Source of the DNA: Acidaminococcus hominis
Lineage (GTDB): Bacteria; Bacillota; Negativicutes; Acidaminococcales; Acidaminococcaceae
Assembly: GCF_021044795.1 (NCBI RefSeq)
Contig: NZ_JAJNOP010000009.1
Direction: 5' to 3' (one strand)
Length of the DNA: 64,000 nt
Shown: in pieces, positions 8,799 to 16,496 of the stretch
Numbering within the stretch: position 1 is the stretch's first letter
Layout: every line of letters begins with the position of its first letter
Notes under the pieces: model-generated
Database searches by the model: none
What the model saw: only the letters and a program-made list of their open reading frames with translations
Told to the model about the DNA's origin: nothing
Program-made: the position numbers and the translations under genes

Positions 8799-8947
8799 AA
8801 CTATCCCCCTTTTATCAGTACTTCCCCATATACAAATATTTAATTTTTTTGCAGGACTTTAGGCTTCCACATTAAGCCAAACCATCGCTTCTAAGTTTTT
8901 CCGTTCATTGCCGGAACCATTCTTCTTGCTCTAGCATGTATATAAGT

Positions 8948-8976
8948 ATTATATCATGAATTCAAAATGAGCAAAA
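8948..8976 (-). promoter_or_regulatory. Candidate hsdRMS promoter
   Basis: On the minus strand a weak -35 (TTTTGC) and a consensus -10 (TATAAT, 8948-8953) are separated by 17 bp. The site is about 150 bp upstream of hsdR. No other good promoter was seen before hsdR. Confidence 0.55.
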
Positions 8977-8992
8977 TTCCTCCCAACAAAAT

Positions 8993-9039
8993 AAAAGCCC
9001 AGAAACCGAATCCCCCACGAATCCGGTGTCTGGGCTTAT
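8993..9039. terminator. Bidirectional intrinsic terminator
   Basis: The stem AAGCCCAGA/TCTGGGCTT has an inner ACCG/CGGT pairing and is followed on the minus strand by TTTTATTTTG. It lies downstream of the 9121-9573 gene and ahead of hsdR. Confidence 0.8.
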
Positions 9040-9120
9040 ACTTTTTATCACTGACGTCCATCAACATTTTCCTGCGGCCAAAAGCTACGAAGCTTTCAGT
9101 ATCACCGCCACGCACAAAAA

Positions 9121-9573
9121 CTACTTCTTTTGGCCATTATCAAAATCAACAGCTTTCAGCTCCAACAGCAGGCCATTGGTATCAAACACTTCATCACCAC
9201 AAACCAAACTGCATTTTACTTGAACCGTGTCCGCTTCTATTTCATCCATTGTATTGATGGCTCCGCTTTCATCATACTCTTTGCCATTAATCCATACCGG
9301 GCCAAGAATAAATGCACAAAATTCCACATAGCCTTCTTCTTTGGTATCTGGTTCATAGCAGCCTTGTGTTATTTCATAGGACTCTGGATCAATTTCCTTA
9401 AAAGCAGGTGCCAAAAGTTTCTCGGCCTTATCAATCAGTTCCACAAAGGGCTTTGCCTGATCAACCGGCAGTTTAAACTTGTAAAAGTCCGGGCCTTGAG
9501 CCATATTCAAATAAAAATACTCTGTGGTCATCACCGTGCCAAAATCTACCATCTCTTTTAGTGTGTAGCTCAT
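9121..9573 (-). CDS. Conserved-looking small acidic protein, function unknown
   Basis: This encodes a 150-residue soluble acidic protein without signal peptide or membrane helices. I chose the second ATG, because the GGAGGT ribosome-binding site abuts the first ATG and is 7 bases from the second. No motif I recognise is present; the sequence alternates short strands and helices (MVDFGTVMTTEYFYL, FCAFILGPVWINGKEY). It stands alone between the restriction locus and the repeat-rich region, with its own terminator at 8993-9039. Codon use and clear start signals make it a likely real gene. Confidence 0.7.
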   Translation of the reverse strand: MSYTLKEMVDFGTVMTTEYFYLNMAQGPDFYKFKLPVDQAKPFVELIDKAEKLLAPAFKEIDPESYEITQGCYEPDTKEEGYVEFCAFILGPVWINGKEYDESGAINTMDEIEADTVQVKCSLVCGDEVFDTNGLLLELKAVDFDNGQKK

Positions 9574-9818
9574 TGTCATACCTCCATTTTCATCAATCCT
9601 AAATTTCTTCCCATACTAAAGTTAAAACGTAAGTAAAAACCCGTACCCCCAATTGTATTTTTATCAGCTTTCCGATTGCAGTTTTATTGTAGCATAAACC
9701 TTGTACAAAAAAACTCCCTTGTGGTTTGAATAATAGTGCGGTCGGCAGACTTCCTGGTGCTGGTGCCGGGTATCCCCGCAGTGGTTCGCGGCGCTGTGCG
9801 CTCCTGCACCCTAAAAAG

Positions 9819-10106
9819 TTCTTACCTTGCAAAAAAAGGTAAGAACAAGGTAAGAAAAAATGAAATCCCGGAACCCGCATGGCTACTGGGTTTGCGGCCT
9901 CCGTTCTTACCTTCTTACCTTTCTTACCTACATATAGATATATAAAGAGAGAAATAAAAAAATAAAATACCCGTCTCCCGTTAATTATATAATATATATA
10001 GGGCTGTACGGGAAAAGGTAAGAAGGTAAGAAAAATCCCGGAGAGCAAGGACTGGTGCGGGTTTCCGGTTCTTACCTTGCTTTTTTGAAAGATAAGAAGG
10101 TAAGAA
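9819..10106. repeat. Cluster of ten GGTAAGAA/TTCTTACC octamers
   Basis: Exact octamers start at 9819, 9838, 9849, 9904, 9912, 9921, 10017, 10025, 10069 and 10099, in both orientations. Some are in direct tandem (9904/9912 and 10017/10025). Facing copies can form hairpins. Such dense short sites suggest binding sites for a replication or phage protein; that is inference. Confidence 0.85.
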
Positions 10107-10159
10107 CTTTTGGTAAACGATAGGGCTGTGAGTGGTGAACAATGGTTTTGAGGCAGCTG

Positions 10160-10300
10160 CTTTTTCCCCCTATTGCCACTTTGCGGCATTTAGCGGAAGG
10201 AAAAGGTTAGTCCCCGCTGGGGCTAGTGCAAGAAGGACGGTAGCTGAACTACAGAAAACTCTGTACCGGATTTTTGGTCGATGTTCTCAACGGGTATTGT
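10160..10300 (+). repeat. Dispersed repeat modules B and C (copy)
   Basis: The module B framework (CCCCCTATTGCC, TTTGCGGCATTT, TCCCCGCTGGGGCTAGTGC) is followed by AAGAAGGACGGTAGCT and the module C tail CAGAAAACTCTGTACCGG. The internal module C hairpin is missing in this copy. Confidence 0.75.
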
Positions 10301-10347
10301 GCGGACAACTTGGGTTTGAACTCCATCCGCCGGCGAGTTCGCCGGCA

Positions 10348-10396
10348 CCTTCCCCTTCTCCAGTGCATGCCAAGCACTGCACTGGTAAGGGGAAGG
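10348..10396 (+). repeat. Dispersed hairpin repeat module A (copy 1)
   Basis: Arms of the form CCTTCCCCTT..CCAGTGC and GCACTGGTAAGGGGAAGG flank ATGCCAAG. Related copies lie at 11881-11923, 16174-16221 and 20745-20793. The inner stem differs between copies yet stays complementary. Confidence 0.8.
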
Positions 10397-10436
10397 CAGG
10401 TGGCCTACGGCCGCTAAATACTGGGATTTACTGCTA

Positions 10437-10504
10437 TTATCCCCTATTGCCGCGTTGCGGCATTTCCCCCAAAGGGAAAGCCTGTCCCCGCCTGGGCTAG
10501 TGCC
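10437..10504 (+). repeat. Dispersed hairpin repeat module B (copy)
   Basis: This reads CCCCTATTGCCGCGTTGCGG, then a CCCAAAGGGAAAGCCTGTCC segment ending GGGCTAGTGC. It follows module A directly, the same order as in the other composite copies. Confidence 0.75.
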
Positions 10505-11226
10505 CAGTAAGAGCGATACGCTGGCGGGAAAGAATTTTCTTTTAAAGTTCTCACTCCCCGGCCCCGCTTTTTGTAATGGGTAAGCGGATCTCTATCAGCT
10601 GTATTTTCCACGTATTACTTATTTTCTCAATATATTTATATTATTTACTTGCTGAGTTCTTTTCTTAAAAACTTCGTTTTTGCTTTTGAGCGCATATATT
10701 TACATAATTTTCAGACTTTCGCTTACAAATGTTCACTGAGTGAATTTTGGATCCTGCCGGGTCGTTTTTTGGCCAAGTCTGCTATACACGGTCCGGGCTG
10801 GCTTAGGGTATTTTCTCCCTGGGTTTCAGGGCCTGTTTCAAGAGCAAAGCCCGTTCTGCGGCGGTTTATTTCTCCTGTGAAGCTTTTGTTTTTCCCAGGG
10901 GATATTTTCCCTTAGCCCAGGTAAAAAGCCCTGGTGAAGCGGCCGCAGACTGCGGCAGAGGCCTTTACTGCAGCAGCAGAAGCACTGGTAAACCGATACC
11001 CAAAACAGGCCGTTTTTACCCGAATACACCTATTCAGGCAAATAAGCGGGGTATATCCCCAAAATACAAATAGCCCTATTACGTCCAAATTTGGCCTCTG
11101 AGTGACATTTTATATAAAATGCATATCCGACTATGCATGGCAGGTATGCAAACCGTTAAAAACGATTTTTGAGCCATTCAAGAAATGACCCTTACCCCAT
11201 TGGCAGCATCCTGTTACAAAATCGAG

Positions 11227-11235
11227 TTATCCACA
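11227..11235 (+). promoter_or_regulatory. DnaA-box match TTATCCACA
   Basis: This is a perfect consensus DnaA box in an AT-rich non-coding stretch just upstream of tandem repeats. A single 9-mer match can occur by chance, and no dnaA or rep gene is adjacent. Confidence 0.4.
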
Positions 11236-11361
11236 GAACGTGTTGTCACCCCCTAGTAAGTTACCATCGCCTAGGTAGGTTTACAATCACCTATCAAGAA
11301 CTATCACTCTGTAACTAGTAGTGTAGTACCACGATCCATCGCCCAACTAGGTTTTAAAGCT

Positions 11362-11396
11362 TTGACTTGACTTAACTTAGCTTAACTTGACTTAAC
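11362..11396 (+). repeat. Seven tandem TTRAC-type pentamers
   Basis: The sequence reads TTGAC, TTGAC, TTAAC, TTAGC, TTAAC, TTGAC, TTAAC without gaps. It directly precedes the 11-bp repeat array at 11405. Confidence 0.9.
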
Positions 11397-11404
11397 TTAT
11401 ATTG

Positions 11405-11459
11405 GGTTGCCACTTGGTTGTCAAATGGTTGCCACTTGGTTGTCAGTTGGTTGCCATAA
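11405..11459 (+). repeat. Five tandem 11-bp iteron-like repeats
   Basis: Units are GGTTGCCACTT, GGTTGTCAAAT, GGTTGCCACTT, GGTTGTCAGTT and GGTTGCCATAA, alternating GCC and GTC forms. The period equals about one helical turn, so the sites would lie on one DNA face. This resembles iterons of plasmid or phage origins, or a multi-site operator. Confidence 0.9.
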
Positions 11460-11559
11460 ATCGAGAGGCAAACAATAAAAAATGATAAATATCAATATAT
11501 TTATATTTTAAGAGAATATGGCTCGGCACGCATTCCCCTATTGCCGCTTTGCGGCATTT

Positions 11560-11676
11560 AGCGGTTCGCCGTTCACCAGTCAGCTTCGCTCTTTGAGCTC
11601 ACTTCCTGGACGGCTGTCGCAGGGGTCGTATATTCCATTTCTCTACTGCCAAGGCCTTGAGAAATGGATACGACTC
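11560..11676 (+). repeat. Structured repeat element D, copy 1
   Basis: It begins GCGGTTCGCCGTTCACCAGT. It contains a GCTC/GAGC hairpin and a long terminal hairpin with arms GTCGTAT + TCCATTTCTC (11634-11643) and GAGAAATGGA (11659-11668) + TACGAC. Copies 2 and 3 keep the framework, but their stem bases differ in a compensated way. Confidence 0.8.
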
Positions 11677-11689
11677 CCCCCGAGTGGGA

Positions 11690-11830
11690 AACATCTTTCC
11701 CCGCTGGGGCTAGTGCGGACCGTTAGGTAGCTCAACTACAGAAAATTTGCCCACGGGCAAATTTTTGCTGTAGAAAACTCTATACCGGATTTTTGGTCAA
11801 TGTTCTCAACGGGTGTAGTGCAGACATTCC
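11690..11830 (+). repeat. Dispersed repeat modules B/C (copy)
   Basis: CCGCTGGGGCTAGTGC leads into GTTAGGTAGCTCAACTACAG, a hairpin with stem AAATTTGCCC/GGGCAAATTT and the tail CTGTAGAAAACTCTATACCGG. Confidence 0.8.
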
Positions 11831-11880
11831 AGTTTCGAACCCCATCCTTGTTCCGCTTTAGCACTAGGGGCGGAACGTTC

Positions 11881-11923
11881 CTTCCCCTTCTCCTGTTCGC
11901 ATAGCGAACAGGTAAGGAGAAGG
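11881..11923 (+). repeat. Dispersed hairpin repeat module A (copy 2)
   Basis: The arms TTCTCCTGTTCGC and GCGAACAGGTAAGGAGAA pair. The stem sequence is unlike copies 1, 3 and 4, but the flanks (CCCATCCTTGTTCCGC upstream) are shared. Confidence 0.75.
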
Positions 11924-11995
11924 CAGATGCGGCGCTAGCGCCGCAAAAAAAAGCTTTGATGAACTTCTATCGTCGTCTGCGACGACACTTCCTGA

Positions 11996-12114
11996 GCGGT
12001 TCGCTGCTAGCCAGTCATTTTCGCCTTGCAGGCTTAATTCCTGGGCAGCTATCGCATGGGCCTTATTGACCAAACATCCATGGGTATACTTGTGGGATGT
12101 TTGGATGCGGCCGC
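11996..12114 (+). repeat. Structured repeat element D, copy 2
   Basis: It begins GCGGTTCGCTGCTAGCCAGT and contains a GCCT/AGGC hairpin and a terminal hairpin with arms CCAAACATCC (12070-12079) and GGATGTTTGG (12095-12104). Confidence 0.8.
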
Positions 12115-12214
12115 AACGTTTGCAGGAAGCATTCTAGGAAGCTACTGGTCATCTTCATACCAGCACTATATTTTAGATTTTACTTGACCATTGATGGCTT
12201 GGAAGCCTACCACA

Positions 12215-12335
12215 GTGGTTCGCAGCTAGCCAATCAGCTACGCCCATTTTGGGCTTGCTTCTTGGGCTGCTATCACATAGGTCACATATTCCAAATATCC
12301 TTTATAAGAAGTATATGGATATTTGGATGTGACCG
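12215..12335 (+). repeat. Structured repeat element D, copy 3
   Basis: It begins GTGGTTCGCAGCTAGCCAAT and contains a GCCC/GGGC hairpin. The terminal hairpin has arms GTCACAT + TCCAAATATCC (12290-12300) and GGATATTTGGA (12317-12327) + TGTGAC. Confidence 0.8.
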
Positions 12336-12384
12336 CAAAGCGTTGTGGTAGGTGTCAGCCGTAGGCTGACGAAGGAAGTTTTTC

Positions 12385-12535
12385 CCCAATGCCGCTTTGC
12401 GGCATTTCCCCTGGAAGGGAAACGTCTGTCCCCATTTGGGGCTAGTGCAAGAAGGACGGTAGCTCAACTACAGAAAATTTGCCCGTAGGCAAATTTTAGC
12501 TGTAGAAAACTCTGTACCGTTTTTTGGTCGTGCGG
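12385..12535 (+). repeat. Dispersed repeat modules B/C (copy)
   Basis: AATGCCGCTTTGCGGCATTT, CCCATTTGGGGCTAGTGC and AGGACGGTAGCTCAACTACA lead to a hairpin with stem AAATTTGCCC/GGCAAATTT and the CTGTAGAAAACTCTGTACCG tail. Confidence 0.8.
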
Positions 12536-12562
12536 TCTGCAAGCTATCGGTTTGGTGCTGAT

Positions 12563-12606
12563 GCAATGAAAAACGCTCTGGGGTTTTCCAGAGCGTTTTT
12601 CATTGC
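12563..12606. terminator. Intrinsic terminator after nadC
   Basis: A perfect 19-bp stem (12563-12581 with 12588-12606) around GGTTTT includes A5 and T5 tracts, so it can act in both directions. It starts 1 base beyond the nadC stop. Confidence 0.9.
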
Positions 12607-12607
12607 C

Positions 12608-13447
12608 TTATTTTATTTTCCCAATATCCATGCTGATATCCAATGCCTTAACAGAATGGGTCAGGGCGCCGACGGAGATGACGTCTACGCCGGTGGCGGC
12701 CACTTGGGCCAGGGTGTTCTCATTGATGCCGCCGGAGGCTTCTATAATCACTTTGCCTTTGAGTTCTTTGACGCAGGCTTTCATTTGCTCGGGGGCCATG
12801 TTGTCCAGCATGATGACGTCGGCGCCGGCCTGGAGGGCTTCTCTGGCGCCTTCTAACGTTTCTACTTCGATTTCGATTTTGGTCATATGGCTGGTGTGCT
12901 TTTTGGCCAATTCCAAGGCCTGGGTTATGCCGCCGGCTACCTGAATGTGGTTGTCTTTAATCAGGACGGCGTCAAACAGACCCTGGCGGTGGTTCCGGCC
13001 GCCGCCCACCCGGACGGCGTATTTTTCCAGCTGGCGCAGGCCCGGGGTGGTTTTCCGGGTATCCACCACTACGGCACCGTAGGGGGCGGCCAGTTGGGCC
13101 AGTTTATGGGTATAGGTGGCTATGCCAGACAGGTGCTGGAGCAGGTTCAGGGCCAGGCGCTCGCCGGTAAGCAAGGAACGGGCGCTGCCGGAAACTTTAG
13201 CCAGTACAGTCCGGTCTCCTGCGGCGGTGCCTTCCGTCACCATGGGCACAAAGGTCAGGGTGGGGTCCAGCAGGGCAAAGACCCGCTGGGCCAGGGGCAG
13301 GCCGCACACAAGGCCAGCTTCTTTAGTATGAATGAGGCCGGTGGCCACGGCGTCCGGCGGTACGATGGCTTCTGTGGTAATATCGCCAAAACCAATATCT
13401 TCTTCCAGCCAGGCTTTCAGGTCCTGGTCCAACAGTAAGGGGTTCAT
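12608..13447 (-). CDS. nadC: Nicotinate-nucleotide pyrophosphorylase (quinolinate phosphoribosyltransferase)
   Basis: NadC converts quinolinate and PRPP into nicotinate mononucleotide, CO2 and pyrophosphate, the third step of de novo NAD synthesis. The 279-residue protein is of normal length. It shows the N-terminal swapped domain (EDIGFGDITTEAI), the LNLLQHLSGIAT helix, the substrate-binding VDTRKTTPGLR motif and the barrel strands IEVEVETLEGAREAL and IEASGGIN. Its start overlaps the nadB stop by 4 bp, indicating translational coupling in nadA-nadB-nadC. A strong terminator follows at 12563. Confidence 0.97.
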   Translation of the reverse strand: MNPLLLDQDLKAWLEEDIGFGDITTEAIVPPDAVATGLIHTKEAGLVCGLPLAQRVFALLDPTLTFVPMVTEGTAAGDRTVLAKVSGSARSLLTGERLALNLLQHLSGIATYTHKLAQLAAPYGAVVVDTRKTTPGLRQLEKYAVRVGGGRNHRQGLFDAVLIKDNHIQVAGGITQALELAKKHTSHMTKIEIEVETLEGAREALQAGADVIMLDNMAPEQMKACVKELKGKVIIEASGGINENTLAQVAATGVDVISVGALTHSVKALDISMDIGKIK

Positions 13448-15039
13448 AGGTTAGCCTCCTGGGATTTCTGTAGTTTTTCAATGCTGTGATGCTGCCACCC
13501 CACCCGGGACAGGGGGTAATCCGTCCGGTAATGGGCGCCCCGGCTTTCTTCCCGGGCAAGGGCGGCTTGGGTGATCAGCTGGGACACCAGCAGCTGGCAG
13601 CGCAGGTCCAGCTGGGTAACGGTGGTGCAGGCGGTGCCGGCAAAGAGGGCGGCCCAGGCTTTCAGCTGCCGCAGGGCTTCAGCCATGCCTTCCCGGTCCC
13701 GGGCAATGCCCAACTGCCGGCTCAGCAGCTGGCGGAGGGTTTCCTGGAGCTGCTGGAGTTCGCTTTCGCTTTGGGTCACGGGTACCAGGTGGCTGGCCCA
13801 GTGCCTAGCTGTGCAGTCCACGCCGCTTTCCCCTTCCAGGGCTTCTGCGGTCCGGTGGCCGAACACCAGGCCTTCCAAAAGGGAGTTGCTGGCCAGACGG
13901 TTGGCGCCCTGGACTCCGGTGCAGGCGGCTTCCCCGCAGGCGTACAGGCGGGCGATATTGGTCCGGCCCTGGGCATCGGTGCGCACGCCGCCCATCATGT
14001 AGTGGGCTGCCGGGGCAATGGGAATCTGCTCCTTTACGGGGTCCACGCCATAGGAGCGCAGGGTCCGGGTAATCATGGGGAACTTGTCCGCAAAGTGGTC
14101 AATGCCGGTGGTGTCCAGGAGTACGTGGTCGCTCTGGCATTTTTTCATTTCCCAGGCGATGGCCCGGGCCACCACGTCCCGGGGGGCCAGCTCGGCCATG
14201 GGGTGGTGCTTGGGCATGAAGCGTTCGCCCTGGGTATTGTACAATTTGCCACCAGCGCCCCGGACGGCTTCCGATACCAGGAAGCTGGGACAGCCTAGTT
14301 TGGCCAGGGCGGTGGGATGGAACTGGACAAATTCCATATCCATGAGCTCGGCTCCCGCCCGGTAGGCCAGGGCAGCGCCGGCACCCAGGGCGCCGTGGGG
14401 GTTGGTGGTGTAGGCAAACAGGCGGCCCAGGCCGCCGGTGGCCAGGACGGTGGCAGCGGCCCGCAGGTACAGGGGGCCGCCCTGGTAGAGAGCTATGGCG
14501 CCATAGCAGGTGCCCTCCTTCACCAGAAGGTCCGCAACGTAGCAGTGCTCCAGAACGGTAATATTGGGTTCCTTGGCGGCTGCGGCCCGGAGGGCCCGGG
14601 CTACTTCGGCGCCGGTGCTGTCTCCGTTGGCATGAACAATCCGGTTCCGGCTGTGGCAACCTTCCCGGCCCAGGGCCAGGGTGCCGTCGGCAGTCCGGTC
14701 AAACAGGGCGCCGTCCTGGATCAGGTCCCGGACGGACGCCGGCCCCTCCTCCACCAGGATTTTGGCCATGGCTTCGTCGGTAAGGCCGGCACCGGCAATG
14801 AGGGTATCTTCCAGATGCAGGGCGGTGGAGTCCCCCTCCCCCATAACGGCAGCAATGCCGCCCTGGGCTTTGGCGGTGTTGGAGTCCTCCAAGGTATCCC
14901 GGACCACCACCAGCACCTGCTTTCCGGCCCGGGCGCAGTCCAGGGCGGTGGTGAGCCCGGCGGCGCCGGAGCCGATGACCAGCACCTGGGTTTCCACGGG
15001 AGTCAACTGCTCCGTATCAAACGCGGTCCAATATTCCAT
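13444..15039 (-). CDS. nadB: L-aspartate oxidase
   Basis: NadB oxidises L-aspartate to iminoaspartate using FAD, feeding NadA. The 531-residue protein has the N-terminal dinucleotide-binding GSGAAGLTTAL motif, the NTAKAQGGIAAV segment, and the FVQFHPTALA and RDVVARAI motifs of the succinate dehydrogenase/fumarate reductase flavoprotein family. The C-terminal helical domain ends in SRGAHYRTDYP. Length is typical. The gene lies 3 bp after nadA and overlaps nadC. GC content here is clearly higher than in the restriction locus. In anaerobes fumarate is a likely electron acceptor, which is family knowledge. Confidence 0.97.
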   Translation of the reverse strand: MEYWTAFDTEQLTPVETQVLVIGSGAAGLTTALDCARAGKQVLVVVRDTLEDSNTAKAQGGIAAVMGEGDSTALHLEDTLIAGAGLTDEAMAKILVEEGPASVRDLIQDGALFDRTADGTLALGREGCHSRNRIVHANGDSTGAEVARALRAAAAKEPNITVLEHCYVADLLVKEGTCYGAIALYQGGPLYLRAAATVLATGGLGRLFAYTTNPHGALGAGAALAYRAGAELMDMEFVQFHPTALAKLGCPSFLVSEAVRGAGGKLYNTQGERFMPKHHPMAELAPRDVVARAIAWEMKKCQSDHVLLDTTGIDHFADKFPMITRTLRSYGVDPVKEQIPIAPAAHYMMGGVRTDAQGRTNIARLYACGEAACTGVQGANRLASNSLLEGLVFGHRTAEALEGESGVDCTARHWASHLVPVTQSESELQQLQETLRQLLSRQLGIARDREGMAEALRQLKAWAALFAGTACTTVTQLDLRCQLLVSQLITQAALAREESRGAHYRTDYPLSRVGWQHHSIEKLQKSQEANL

Positions 15040-15042
15040 GGC

Positions 15043-15963
15043 TCAGGCCTTCTTTCCGCCGGAAATGGCCAGCATCCGTTCCAGGGACTGGCGGGCTTTG
15101 TTCCGGATATCCTCGGGGACCACCATCCGGGGTTCCAGGGTTTCCAGGGACTGCTTCACCATATCCAGGGTAATCATTTTCATATTGGGGCACAGCATCA
15201 GTCGACCGGCGGGATAGAACTTCTTGCCGGGGCAGCGCTGCTCCAGGGGAGCGAAGACGCCGCATTCGGTGGCAATGATGAATTCCTGGTCCGTGCTGTC
15301 CTCTGCGTAGTGGATAATGCCCATGGTGCTGCCTACGTAGTCGGCCAGGGCACAGACTTCCGGCCGGCATTCCGGGTGCATCAGGACCTTGGCGCCGGGA
15401 TGCTCGGCTTTGGCGGCCTGGAGTTCTTCGACGGTTAGCGCTGCATGGGTGGGGCAGCAGCTGGCCCAGCCGTGGATCTTGTGCTGGGTTTTGGCGGCGG
15501 TAAAGGAGCCCAGGTTCTGGTCGGGGACAAAGAGGATTTCGGCGTCCTTAGGCAGGGAATCCACCACGGCTACGGCGTTGGAGGAGGTGCAGCAGATAGT
15601 GCTCAGCGCCTTCACCGAGGCCGGGGTATTTACATAGGACACCACGGTGTATTCCGGGTGCTCCTGGAGCACGGCCCGGACCTTGGCGTCCAGAGTATCG
15701 TCAAACATCCGGCAGCCAGCTTCCATATTGGGCAGCAGGGTGATTTTGTCCGGGGACAGGATATTGGCGGTTTCGGCCATGAAGCGGACGCCGCAGAACA
15801 CGATGACGTCGGCGTCGGTTTTGGCGGCCTGCTGGGCCAGGGCAAAGGAATCCCCGCAGAAATCGGCTACTTCCTGGATTTCTTCCGGCTGGTACACGTG
15901 GGCCAGAATAATGGCGTTGCGTTCTTTTTTGAGACGGGCAATGGCATCAAAAATATCTTCCAT
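15043..15963 (-). CDS. nadA: Quinolinate synthase
   Basis: NadA condenses iminoaspartate with dihydroxyacetone phosphate to quinolinate, using an oxygen-sensitive [4Fe-4S] cluster. The 306-residue protein is the usual length for the Firmicute form. It shows ILAHVYQPEEIQEVADFCGDS at the N-terminus, VVSYVNTPASVKA, HPECRPEVC and the terminal CPNMK cysteine; three conserved cysteines are expected as cluster ligands. The ATG start has an AAGGAG site 7 bases upstream. It heads the nad operon, behind a promoter at 16044-16072 and a repeat that looks like an operator. Confidence 0.97.
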   Translation of the reverse strand: MEDIFDAIARLKKERNAIILAHVYQPEEIQEVADFCGDSFALAQQAAKTDADVIVFCGVRFMAETANILSPDKITLLPNMEAGCRMFDDTLDAKVRAVLQEHPEYTVVSYVNTPASVKALSTICCTSSNAVAVVDSLPKDAEILFVPDQNLGSFTAAKTQHKIHGWASCCPTHAALTVEELQAAKAEHPGAKVLMHPECRPEVCALADYVGSTMGIIHYAEDSTDQEFIIATECGVFAPLEQRCPGKKFYPAGRLMLCPNMKMITLDMVKQSLETLEPRMVVPEDIRNKARQSLERMLAISGGKKA

Positions 15964-16001
15964 GATTGAATCTCCTTAGGGTTCAGCGCGGGGCTGATTT
16001 A

Positions 16002-16020
16002 TTGTCAAGACAGTTGTCAA
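16002..16020. promoter_or_regulatory. Candidate operator upstream of nadA
   Basis: TTGTCAA occurs twice, at 16002-16008 and 16014-16020, 12 bp apart. Each half is near-palindromic (TTGnCAA), so the whole site has dyad symmetry. It lies between the predicted start of transcription and nadA. An NAD-responsive repressor such as NiaR would be a natural reader, but I cannot confirm the match. Confidence 0.45.
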
Positions 16021-16043
16021 TCTGTTGGTAATACATTGTCCCT

Positions 16044-16072
16044 ATTGTAGCTTTTTTCATGGATTTATGCAA
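16044..16072 (-). promoter_or_regulatory. nadABC promoter
   Basis: On the minus strand a TTGCAT -35 (16067-16072) and a TACAAT -10 (16044-16049) are spaced by exactly 17 bp. Transcription would start near 16037, leaving a leader of about 75 nt. Confidence 0.75.
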
Positions 16073-16119
16073 GGAGAAGGTGATATGCAGTTGTCGTGTG
16101 CAAGTTGATCCCTCCGGGC

Positions 16120-16260
16120 ATCACGGCTGGGAACCCCATCCTTGCTCCGCTTTGCAATTAGGGGCGGAGCTTTCCTTCCCCTTAACAGTGCACGCCAAGC
16201 AGCGCACTGTTAAGGGGAAGGCAGGCGGCCGGGGGCCGCAAATGCTTAAATTCGGTCAGC
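16120..16260 (+). repeat. Dispersed hairpin repeat module A (copy 3) in the nadA upstream gap
   Basis: CCCCATCCTTGCTCCGCTTT and AGGGGCGGAGC precede a hairpin with arms CCTTCCCCTTAACAGTGC (16174-16191) and GCACTGTTAAGGGGAAGG (16204-16221). The rest of 16073-16440 holds no gene. Confidence 0.8.
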
Positions 16261-16443
16261 AAAAATGTATTACTACGTTTCTTAAAGTACATTCTTCTAA
16301 ACACAACGTGCGTACAGTGAAGAAGAATAAAGTGTATTTTTATTGCAAATTCCCTTTAGAAGCTGAGCACTCTCCTATGGTAGTGACGGGAAGTGCTCCT
16401 TCTGCGGCCTGCGGCCGCAATTGTTCGAAGGGTCTGCTGGACA

Positions 16444-16491
16444 GAACAAAAGGCACTCCCCCATTGACTTCAGGGGGAATGCCTTTTGTTC
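16444..16491. terminator. Intrinsic terminator after the MRJP-like gene
   Basis: The long stem GAACAAAAGGCA..CCCCC pairs with GGGGG..TGCCTTTTGTTC immediately downstream of the stop at 16497. It contains A4/T4 tracts. Confidence 0.85.
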
Positions 16492-16496
16492 TTCTT

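Larger units (their letters stand above)
9580..12562. other. 3-kb gene-free, repeat-dense region
   Basis: No reading frame here shows a convincing start, codon pattern or recognisable protein. Longer open frames follow repeat modules and differ from copy to copy. The region contains, in order, a cluster of GGTAAGAA octamers, hairpin modules B, C and A, an AT-rich core (10.55-11.5 kb) with a DnaA-box match, pentamer and 11-mer tandem repeats, then three copies of a ~120-bp structured element with more modules. It could be a decayed mobile replicon or prophage, or an array of structured elements. Confidence 0.6.

Noticed and set aside
9819..10106. CRISPR array
   Set aside because: The octamers are short, occur in both orientations and have irregular spacing; there are no spacer-length units and no cas genes.
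9599..10189. Open frame of 196 codons on the minus strand
   Set aside because: It spans the octamer cluster, has no ribosome-binding site, and its sequence follows repeat modules rather than protein-like composition.
10132..10500. Open frame of 122 codons on the plus strand through hairpin modules
   Set aside because: The same peptide-like strings (YCHFAAFSG, ASARRTVAEL) reappear wherever the repeats occur, in different frames. This is repeat DNA, not a gene.
11227..11235. A functional chromosomal origin
   Set aside because: Only one DnaA box is present and no dnaA, dnaN, rpmH or gidA neighbours are seen; an origin fossil is the most that can be said.
12887..15969. Long plus-strand open frames opposite nadC, nadB and nadA
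   Set aside because: They are antisense shadows of GC-rich genes. The opposite strand encodes clear enzymes with family motifs.
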